Shown: positions 1 through 6,443 of the stretch, piece by piece | How the letters are laid out: every line of letters starts with the position of its first letter | Numbering within the stretch: the stretch's first letter is position 1 | Position numbers and translations under genes: made by a program | IMG/VR virus record: IMGVR_UViG_3300034106_004144 | Span: 1 to 64,000 of that record | Direction: 5' to 3' (one strand) | DNA from: a virus | DNA: 64,000 nucleotides | The notes under the pieces: generated by a model | What the model saw: the letters and a program-made list of their open reading frames with translations, nothing else | Told to the model about the DNA's origin: nothing | Databases searched by the model: none

Positions 1-7
1 TATTAAT

Positions 8-985
8 CTAATCATTTAATCTATAATTTTTTTGTTTAAGCCATGTTTTTAATTGTTCTTGACCATATGTTTGGTTGAAACTCGACACATCATGGTCTGA
101 TGGCATCAAATTTAATAAAATTTTCTTTCTTAACCTACCAGCATTTAATTTATTAAAGATTTTTACAGAATCTTCATATGCATCTGGGTCTAAAACTATA
201 ATAATAAGGTTATTAGCCTTAAAATAAAGTTCGGAAAATAATTTATCATAAAGTTTTTTACCGAGTAATGGAATGCTATTAGGAATTACTATGTGGTCAA
301 AGGCACCCTCAACCAGAAATATAGCTTTATCCCAATTAATTAAATTCTCATTAAAAATTATCTCGGTTTTATCTACCTCAGGATTGAGGTATTTGTATTT
401 TTTTGTGTACTTTGAAATTGATCTTGTAACGAAATAGTTAAGATCACCTTCTTTATCAAAAGATGGTATAACAACTCGATTTTGGTATTTACCACCTAAG
501 CAAAACCCTATTTGGTATTTTTCAATCATCTCATCCGTGATACCGCGACCATATAGATAAGAAAATGCGGGTTTAAAATCACGGTAATTTTGTTTACCAA
601 CTAACTGAAAATACTCACTTGGTAGTTTTAAAACTTCTTTTTTAGGTACAAATTCTTTAGCAGTGTAATAGTCGCCAGTGAATGTAAACTTGCCACCGAT
701 AAAGCGCCTTAAAAGCTCTCTATCCGCAAATTCTTTAAATAAATTATAAATTTTACCCTTGGTTCCATGTGTCTCGGCGCACGACCAACAATTATAGACA
801 CCCATGTCATAATTAACCTCGAGATTTCCCTTACCGTCAAATTCAACACCCTTCATAGCTGAACAACTGGGGCAATCAAAAGAAACCTGGCCTTTACTTG
901 CATAGTGCTTCCTAGGCTCACCAAGAAATTCTTCAAGGAGTTGAATTAGTTGTTCGTGTTTTCTATCAGTGTCCAAATCGTACAT
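8..985 (-). CDS. gp61: DNA primase, T4 gp61 / DnaG type
   Basis: A primase makes RNA primers for lagging-strand synthesis and works with the replicative helicase. The N-terminus has a zinc ribbon: CPSC at residues 38-41 and CWSC at 66-69. A TOPRIM-type catalytic region follows, with the acidic motif FLVEGAFD near residue 225 and LDPDAYEDS near residue 263. At 325 residues it is short like T4 gp61, not like the roughly 600-residue bacterial DnaG, and no helicase-binding domain of DnaG type is visible. A good Bacteroidota-type promoter and a small hairpin lie just upstream (990-1033), so it probably forms its own early transcript. The matching gp41-like helicase is encoded 30 kb away at 30596-32026. 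Family assignment is firm; the gp61 equivalence rests on length and domain order. Confidence 0.9.
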   Translation of the reverse strand: MYDLDTDRKHEQLIQLLEEFLGEPRKHYASKGQVSFDCPSCSAMKGVEFDGKGNLEVNYDMGVYNCWSCAETHGTKGKIYNLFKEFADRELLRRFIGGKFTFTGDYYTAKEFVPKKEVLKLPSEYFQLVGKQNYRDFKPAFSYLYGRGITDEMIEKYQIGFCLGGKYQNRVVIPSFDKEGDLNYFVTRSISKYTKKYKYLNPEVDKTEIIFNENLINWDKAIFLVEGAFDHIVIPNSIPLLGKKLYDKLFSELYFKANNLIIIVLDPDAYEDSVKIFNKLNAGRLRKKILLNLMPSDHDVSSFNQTYGQEQLKTWLKQKNYRLND

Positions 986-989
986 TAAA

Positions 990-1002
990 GCCTATTTCAG
1001 GC
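990..1002 (-). promoter_or_regulatory. Small hairpin in the primase leader
   Basis: The inverted repeat GCCT-gaaat-AGGC lies directly between the proposed -7 box and the primase ATG. It would be at or near the 5' end of the mRNA, so it could be an operator or an mRNA-stabilising hairpin. The arms are only four bases, so chance occurrence is possible. Confidence 0.35.
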
Positions 1003-1033
1003 AAAAATAGACAATTAATTTAAGAAAACCAAA
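1002..1033 (-). promoter_or_regulatory. Bacteroidota-type promoter for the primase gene
   Basis: On the minus strand TTTG (1033-1030) is followed after exactly 20 bases by TATTTTTG (1009-1002). This is a full match to the Bacteroidota pattern TTG...TAnnTTTG. Transcription would start about 10 bases before the primase ATG at 985. The same 20-base spacing recurs in the SSB promoter (35552-35582) and the plus-strand promoter at 60504-60534. Confidence 0.65.
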
Positions 1034-1034
1034 T

Positions 1035-1634
1035 TTACTCGAAAATATTTTTAATGTGGGCGAACGACAAACAAACAGTGTAAGCGTCACTCATATCAAA
1101 ATTTTCTTTTTTTAATTGGCCTTTTTTGTCTAAAAGCCAACTAATTTTTGGTTCTCGTTTGGATACCTTTTCCCAGATAACTCGTTTTTTGTCTATTTCT
1201 TTTGGATACGCCCCGAATAAAACAATTTTACCAGTTGCACCTGGTTGCATTAATTCTGGAAAAGCGTTTTTCCTCGCTTCATATGTACTAATATATTCTG
1301 GTGTCACACCAAGTTTGTCATAGCATATTTTTGTGACCATACCATTAAACCTTAATAAAGTACCAACTGTGTTTACGTTGTTCGATCTTAATAGTGGTTC
1401 TTCAATTAAAATGTGCTTAACATTCATTTTTGAATATTTTTCAATAAATTCGGAAAACAAATCAGCTTTTTTTATTAATTCCTCAGTTTTACTTTCTGGT
1501 GTTGGTTTTGCTTTTGGCGAAATATGTGTTAGTTCTAAAAGTTGCCCTTTACTATTAAAAAGTGCAACGCCAATTGTTTTTGTTGATACATCAAGTCCAA
1601 GTAAGTAGTAATCTTCTTGTATCTCTTTTTTCAT
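1035..1634 (-). CDS. RuvC-like Holliday junction resolvase
   Basis: This is an RNase H-fold nuclease expected to resolve four-way DNA junctions during recombination or before packaging. Acidic residues sit where RuvC has them: Asp15 in LLGLDVSTKTIGVALF, Glu77/Glu78 in HILIEEPLL, and the Asp180/Asp183 pair in FDMSDAYT near the C-terminus. Its 199 residues fit the family. It follows the 619-residue tail gene after 10 bases and precedes the primase. T4 itself uses an unrelated resolvase (endonuclease VII, gp49), so this phage would use a RuvC-type enzyme for that job. Substrate choice cannot be read from the sequence. Confidence 0.82.
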   Translation of the reverse strand: MKKEIQEDYYLLGLDVSTKTIGVALFNSKGQLLELTHISPKAKPTPESKTEELIKKADLFSEFIEKYSKMNVKHILIEEPLLRSNNVNTVGTLLRFNGMVTKICYDKLGVTPEYISTYEARKNAFPELMQPGATGKIVLFGAYPKEIDKKRVIWEKVSKREPKISWLLDKKGQLKKENFDMSDAYTVCLSFAHIKNIFE

Positions 1635-1644
1635 AAAAATTAAA

Positions 1645-3504
1645 TTATAATCTTATTTTGACATTAAATGACACAACATCATACCAATACTTTTTAATTG
1701 GTTGTGTTGGTTTACATACAGCTAATAAATTACCCTCTGCGTCATGAATGCCTAATTGTGTTATTATTATCGGATATAGGTTTTGGTCTTCAGTTTTTAA
1801 ATTTGCGAAATCAGCAGTCGCAACTGTATTCATTAGCTCTTTTGCTGTATCATTTGTTGATTTAAAAAACTCATCTGACGATGCCAAACAAACAATATTT
1901 AATGATTTTTCTGTGTTGTAACTTATATATTGTGCTCCCGCATCTAAAGTATAAAGTGTTCCTCCAGTTGGATCGAACACAAATTGTGTACTATCCCAAA
2001 CAACGTTAGAATTTTCATCGAGTGTGGTGATCATTTCAGCTGGATCTGTTTTTACAAAACCTCTGGTAGTTCCAGTTGCTGGTGTTCCATTCACATCATA
2101 ATTTTTATTAGCGGTAAATAATGAGGCGGTACTAGATTTTGTAACAGTTCCACTAAATACGTTTCTAAAATATGAATCGACTACCTTTGGGTGGGTGACA
2201 ACAATAAACCCTTTATCTAGTGCAACAAATCCAATACACTCATCATTATTGTAATCATACACAGCCTTTTCTTGTGAATTTGGGTTAAACACTCTTGTCC
2301 CGTCTATTAAATCTGTGTAACCAGCCGACCAAGAACCGAAGTTAGCTCCAGATGGTACTTTAATTCTATCTGAAAATAAAGGTACAACGTTACTTTCGTA
2401 TGTGGTTGTTATTAAATCTGGTCTAATCCCAATATCTTTAACAGAAAAATCAATCTCACTTAAAACTCTATCTAAGTTTCTTGTTGTTAGATTTTTCTTA
2501 TTATATGTCCCATATGCTTCCAGTTGTACTGGCGTGACACCATAGGTATAAAAACCTAATCTAGCGTCAACAACATTAGAGGTGGTTCCAGTATAATAAG
2601 GTAGTTCGAATTTAACAGATTTACCATCTATTAACTCACCATATGCACCGTTAGGAATTTCAAATATCAAATATAATTCATTTTGTATCGGTAAGGCAGC
2701 TTTATTTGTTGGTGTATAGTCATACGAACCTACTGGTTGTAATGCCGTTCCGTAGTACTCACCAGTATACCCAGTTGTTGGGTGGACAACTAAATTTACG
2801 GAGGTTGCACCAGTTGTTGTGTGAGGAGTCCAAATATATTTTGTATTATCAATTATTGTATCATATGTCGTTCCACTTGTTATCGATAAAGTACCATATT
2901 GGCTCCTAGTATATTTTTTCATTTCCTCATCGGAAACTGGTAAATTTAATGATTTTAATAAGTTCGCAAAAATAGTATTAGTATCATTTCTTTTTACAAA
3001 CATACCTCGAATAAAATTTGTTGGGTATGTAGACCCAGTTACTTTATGTGTAACACTAACTATACCATCATCTAAATCAAATGGAATTGACTCATTAACA
3101 ACAACAGCGCTTTCAATTGGTTTTAATACAGAGTAAACCGATGGGTTAACATCATACTCAATATAACCTCTACAATCACCCCCGAATTGGGATGTTGAAA
3201 ATGACAAATCCTGATATTGTAATATCATAAAATTAGCAAAACCATCCGCCTCTTGTACAGATTCTTGTGACGTATTTTGTTCAAAACTCTGAAAAAAAGC
3301 TGGAACAGTGTTTGTTGATATTGCATTTAATTTGGTTTTTAAACCACTAGTTGATGGTACATCTGTATGTACAATTAAAACTTGTTGGTTAATTGTTGGT
3401 GTGTAGGTTGGTAAAGAATTTAAATAAAAAGTGGCCAAACCGTCAGCACCACCGTTTGTTTTTCTTCTATAAAATGGAATTCTTACTTTTAATATTGCGC
3501 TCAT
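1645..3504 (-). CDS. Tail or fibre structural protein (619 aa), shares a C-terminal module with the 904-aa protein
   Basis: No enzyme motif was recognised. The protein is rich in Thr, Ser, Tyr and Asn, as phage fibre and baseplate proteins often are. Its last 40 or so residues (PIIITQLGIHDAEGNLLAVC then KPTQPIKKYWYDVVSFNVKI) closely resemble the end of the 904-residue protein at 6444-9158 (FTEMAVYDSDGDLVAIGKFS then QPLTRKYNSDVLI). This suggests a common C-terminal module, perhaps for trimerisation or attachment. It is the distal gene of the fibre cluster, starting 5 bases after the 80-residue gene. A structural role is inferred from context and composition. Confidence 0.6.
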   Translation of the reverse strand: MSAILKVRIPFYRRKTNGGADGLATFYLNSLPTYTPTINQQVLIVHTDVPSTSGLKTKLNAISTNTVPAFFQSFEQNTSQESVQEADGFANFMILQYQDLSFSTSQFGGDCRGYIEYDVNPSVYSVLKPIESAVVVNESIPFDLDDGIVSVTHKVTGSTYPTNFIRGMFVKRNDTNTIFANLLKSLNLPVSDEEMKKYTRSQYGTLSITSGTTYDTIIDNTKYIWTPHTTTGATSVNLVVHPTTGYTGEYYGTALQPVGSYDYTPTNKAALPIQNELYLIFEIPNGAYGELIDGKSVKFELPYYTGTTSNVVDARLGFYTYGVTPVQLEAYGTYNKKNLTTRNLDRVLSEIDFSVKDIGIRPDLITTTYESNVVPLFSDRIKVPSGANFGSWSAGYTDLIDGTRVFNPNSQEKAVYDYNNDECIGFVALDKGFIVVTHPKVVDSYFRNVFSGTVTKSSTASLFTANKNYDVNGTPATGTTRGFVKTDPAEMITTLDENSNVVWDSTQFVFDPTGGTLYTLDAGAQYISYNTEKSLNIVCLASSDEFFKSTNDTAKELMNTVATADFANLKTEDQNLYPIIITQLGIHDAEGNLLAVCKPTQPIKKYWYDVVSFNVKIRL

Positions 3505-3509
3505 TTTAA

Positions 3510-3752
3510 TTATTGTCTAATAATTTGATTTTTTATTGTAACATTTTTGGATAAAGAGTAAACATTATCATTATAATCTCCTGTCAAATCACTAACCATT
3601 TGTGTAACAAATAGATTAGCGTTATAATTAACATCCTCATCCGATATTGAAAATGAACTTGGGATGAACCCTTGCTCAAGAAGTCTTCTTCGACCTAAAT
3701 CCGTTAAGTAAACTTTCATTTCAACGGTGGTTCCTGTATCTATTAAACCCAT
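3510..3752 (-). CDS. Small LTDLG-domain protein (80 aa), putative fibre adaptor
   Basis: The protein consists almost entirely of a domain with the pattern VYLTDLGRRRLLEQGF, then SFSISDEDVNY. Related sequences form the N-termini of the 194-residue (5858-6442) and 904-residue (6444-9158) proteins. In those longer proteins the domain leads into a fibre-like body, so here it may be a free adaptor or plug that binds the same site on the baseplate. A late-promoter-like motif (3791-3800) lies about 40 bases upstream. Function is inferred from shared domain structure only. Confidence 0.65.
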   Translation of the reverse strand: MGLIDTGTTVEMKVYLTDLGRRRLLEQGFIPSSFSISDEDVNYNANLFVTQMVSDLTGDYNDNVYSLSKNVTIKNQIIRQ

Positions 3753-3790
3753 TTTATCGTTTTTTTAATTTTAGTTATTGTTTTTTATTA

Positions 3791-3800
3791 ATAAATAGTT
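3791..3800 (-). promoter_or_regulatory. Late-promoter-like motif upstream of the 80-aa gene
   Basis: The minus strand reads AACTATTTAT followed by an A-rich stretch, matching the recurrent core TATTTAT found before many virion gene units here. It lies in the short gap between the nucleotidyltransferase stop and the 80-residue gene and could drive the last fibre genes. Confidence 0.45.
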
Positions 3801-3802
3801 TC

Positions 3803-4360
3803 TTATGAAATTTTTATTGGTTTTTGGAAAACAGATTTAGTACCCACTTTATTTATAAAACTTGTAGTTGGTACTTTATTATTAAATGTACCCTGATACA
3901 ATTCAGTATTTGGTACCAATGAACCAGACACCGTTAATTGTGTATTTGAATAATTATTATGTACTTTTTTATGATATAACTTTAACGTTCTAGTGCTTTC
4001 AATATTTAAAATATGATATACATTTGGATTCATATTTAAATCATCGGCGGTGGCGTCCATAAAATAAATTAAATCGTAAGCAAATTTGTATTTTTTTGCT
4101 AATTCATGAAATAATTTAAAGAATTCTGTTAAATCATCTAAATCAACAATTTTTTCAGCCATCACAAAAAAATCAATGTCGTTGTAAGTTGAGGCTGATT
4201 TTGTGATATATGCTAAATACCCACCAGACAAATAAACTTCAAAATTATAATTGCTGTTTAATTGTTTAAATTCAATAATAAATTGATCGTATTCGTTTTT
4301 TCTTAGGGGATCATTTATCACCACATCGGAACGATCTTTAAAATAATAAGTATATCTCAT
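3803..4360 (-). CDS. Nucleotidyltransferase-fold protein within the fibre cluster
   Basis: From Met at 4360 the product is 185 residues. It carries the signature of the DNA polymerase beta-type nucleotidyltransferase superfamily: Ser45-Gly46-Gly47 in VYLSGGYLAY, then Asp61-Ile-Asp63 in YNDIDFFV, and a possible third acidic residue, Asp96, in FAYDLIYF. Such enzymes transfer nucleotides to proteins, RNA or small molecules. The size fits minimal antitoxin- or AbiEii-like members, but the target is unknown. The frame is open to a Met at 4420, but that start would overlap the preceding gene by 56 bases. The 4360 start leaves a 4-base gap, like its neighbours. Its place among fibre genes suggests co-expression with late virion genes. 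Fold call is moderate; function is unknown. Confidence 0.6.
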   Translation of the reverse strand: MRYTYYFKDRSDVVINDPLRKNEYDQFIIEFKQLNSNYNFEVYLSGGYLAYITKSASTYNDIDFFVMAEKIVDLDDLTEFFKLFHELAKKYKFAYDLIYFMDATADDLNMNPNVYHILNIESTRTLKLYHKKVHNNYSNTQLTVSGSLVPNTELYQGTFNNKVPTTSFINKVGTKSVFQKPIKIS

Positions 4361-4364
4361 AAAA

Positions 4365-5030
4365 TTAATAACCAAAACCACTGGTACCAGATGTTGAGGG
4401 GGCCAACGATTGAGGAACATAGCCAGTGTTAATTGTGTTTATTGTAAGAACCAACGTATCGTTAATCGCTTGCGTATATTCTCTATTAGCAAAACATTTT
4501 ATATTAAAAGATATGTCAATAGTTCCTTTTGTTTTATTTGGGTTTAAATTTGATTTACCAAAGTAATGAATGTCTAATCTATTTAAATTTAAAACTGTAT
4601 AACTTGCTGACATTTCTAATGATTGAAATGGATTTAAAATTATATTGGATCCGTTAACATATTCATTTAATCTACCAATAGTTAATTTACCAATCGTTTG
4701 GCGCCTAAAACTTAAAATATAATCTTCATATGTGTAATTACCAACAACTCTTGTTTCACTTAAAACCGAAGTTAAATTCGCTGAAGGATAACCATTTTCC
4801 CTTCGCATTCTAATTGAATTGAAATATAATCCGTTAAAATAGATCGGTTTATTATTTTTATTTAAAATATAAAATAATCCATCGTTATAGGATGTATAGG
4901 ATTTTCCTAATTCAGTTACGCTAACACCGTGTGTATTAATATAAAAATCAGCTTTTTTGATCATAAAATCAAAAACTGGTTGTTTTTCGTTTATCCTACT
5001 GTATAACTGTGTATATACTAATGAAGCCAT
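4365..5030 (-). CDS. Putative tail/baseplate structural protein (221 aa)
   Basis: No family was recognised. The sequence is Asn/Tyr/Ser/Thr-rich with short alternating hydrophobic stretches, suggesting a beta-rich virion protein. A Ser/Thr/Gly tail (APSTSGTSGFGY) ends it. It begins 1 base after the 277-residue gene and ends 4 bases before the nucleotidyltransferase gene, so it belongs to the fibre operon. No signal peptide or transmembrane segment was seen. Its role is inferred from position alone. Confidence 0.5.
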   Translation of the reverse strand: MASLVYTQLYSRINEKQPVFDFMIKKADFYINTHGVSVTELGKSYTSYNDGLFYILNKNNKPIYFNGLYFNSIRMRRENGYPSANLTSVLSETRVVGNYTYEDYILSFRRQTIGKLTIGRLNEYVNGSNIILNPFQSLEMSASYTVLNLNRLDIHYFGKSNLNPNKTKGTIDISFNIKCFANREYTQAINDTLVLTINTINTGYVPQSLAPSTSGTSGFGY

Positions 5031-5031
5031 A

Positions 5032-5865
5032 TTATGAAACGTTAGAATTACTTGAAGGCGAAAGGGCTTGCTCGTAATATGTGAGCGTATTTGACATTAA
5101 TTCAACCGCCTCAGATGTTGCGTATGTACCAGTACCCGCAACCCCAATATTATAATATCTTATTGTAAGTTTATAGGTTTTACTATTTACTGCAACCTCA
5201 TCAAAATTTGGGAATTCCGCACTAACCCTAAAATTATATTTTTCTGGAGCCGTTTGATAACCATTAAATAAGGTATTTACTGTTGTTGTACCAGTATATG
5301 CCATGTCCACACAATCTTCGCTATTTAATCCAGTTGTTAATTCAATACCATAACCACCAGTGCTAATCGTGCTAGTTTTGTCAGCGCCTGTAACAGCAAC
5401 CCAGTTACCTCCAGAGTATTTTTCCAAATTAGAAAGTTCCATTGGTATCATATTTCCACCAATAGTCACATATAATTTAACACGTAATCTATCTAAAATT
5501 TTTTTAGTGTTTGTCGCATTTATACCTGGTAATGTATAACCACTTAATGTTGAGCCGTAAAATCTAAAATAAAATGTAAACCTATTGTAATACATTTTAT
5601 TTGCTATTAAACCATCTTTAATTGAAAATTCTGAGTATTTGTAAATTGAATTTGATTTTTGTAAAGAATTTGAACCGATAATACTAGTGGGTTCCTGGTA
5701 TCTAACATTTTTTAAATCAAATAAATTTGATTCCGCTTTATTAGCTGGGAAAAAATCATTATCAAACAATAATTGTGACGTGTAATTAACGGTTGTTAAA
5801 GTAACATTTGGTTTATAAGTCAAATATAAACCGTTAATACCTTTTATGTTGAATTGTTTACTCAT
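5032..5865 (-). CDS. Putative tail/fibre structural protein (277 aa)
   Basis: The sequence was not matched to a family. It is rich in Thr, Asn, Gly and Tyr and looks beta-structured, with no catalytic motif. The start overlaps the end of the 194-residue LTDLG gene by 8 bases, which indicates translational coupling. In the operon it follows a likely adaptor protein and precedes the 221-residue protein, consistent with a fibre or adhesin subunit. This is a context-based call. Confidence 0.5.
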   Translation of the reverse strand: MSKQFNIKGINGLYLTYKPNVTLTTVNYTSQLLFDNDFFPANKAESNLFDLKNVRYQEPTSIIGSNSLQKSNSIYKYSEFSIKDGLIANKMYYNRFTFYFRFYGSTLSGYTLPGINATNTKKILDRLRVKLYVTIGGNMIPMELSNLEKYSGGNWVAVTGADKTSTISTGGYGIELTTGLNSEDCVDMAYTGTTTVNTLFNGYQTAPEKYNFRVSAEFPNFDEVAVNSKTYKLTIRYYNIGVAGTGTYATSEAVELMSNTLTYYEQALSPSSNSNVS

Positions 5866-6442
5866 TATTAATATAGGTTAATATTTCAAGTGTTTGATTT
5901 GATGTTAAATCAGGTTCATACATTAAATATTCTTTTTGGGTTGTTGTTTTAATTCCAAATAAAGCTCTTTTATAAATTAAATTATCTACTTTTTTACCCC
6001 TAAGTGGCACTTGAACAAAAACGTCATTTATATAATCATCATTTTGTGATGAACCGTTTGCCAAAGATGTTTTGTAACCACTTACGTGGTTTATTGTTGG
6101 TATTGGCTGTAATGATATATTTGTTGAATTAAATACCCTTATTTTATCCCAATAAGCGCTATTTGTTGGAACGTATTCGGTTGATGGCGATGAAGGGTTA
6201 ATCGAAACTTTTTTATAAAAATTACCAGAATATTTAACAATACTTCCAACACTATAAGTTGTCCCCGTAACCCAAGTTAAAACCTCATTTTGTGAAGGAT
6301 CAAAAATTTGATAATTAGCATCAGAATCCACTAAAGAGAAATATGCTATGGAATCTTTGAACCCTCCGTCAAAAAATTTTTCTTTACCTAAATCAGTTAG
6401 GTAAACCTCAAAAGTGTTTGTATTGTCGTATATAAATCCCAT
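5858..6442 (-). CDS. LTDLG-domain fibre protein with a CBM5/12-like module (194 aa)
   Basis: The N-terminus (EVYLTDLGKEKFFDGGF, then a D-S-D-ANY motif) is homologous to the starts of the 80- and 904-residue proteins. Residues about 54-101 follow the chitin-binding type-3 / CBM5/12 layout: WVTGTTYSVGSIVKYSGNFY, a Pro/Ser-rich stretch, then YWDKI. This suggests an adaptor domain joined to a carbohydrate-binding module, so a small host-surface adhesin is plausible. The start lies 1 base after the 904-residue gene. Binding to a sugar is inferred from the aromatic/Gly pattern and not proven by sequence. Confidence 0.6.
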   Translation of the reverse strand: MGFIYDNTNTFEVYLTDLGKEKFFDGGFKDSIAYFSLVDSDANYQIFDPSQNEVLTWVTGTTYSVGSIVKYSGNFYKKVSINPSSPSTEYVPTNSAYWDKIRVFNSTNISLQPIPTINHVSGYKTSLANGSSQNDDYINDVFVQVPLRGKKVDNLIYKRALFGIKTTTQKEYLMYEPDLTSNQTLEILTYINNE

Positions 6443-6443
6443 T

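Noticed and set aside
4361-4420. Longer start for the nucleotidyltransferase gene at 4420
   Set aside because: It would overlap the upstream gene by 56 bases and add an unrelated 20-residue stretch; Met at 4360 fits operon spacing.
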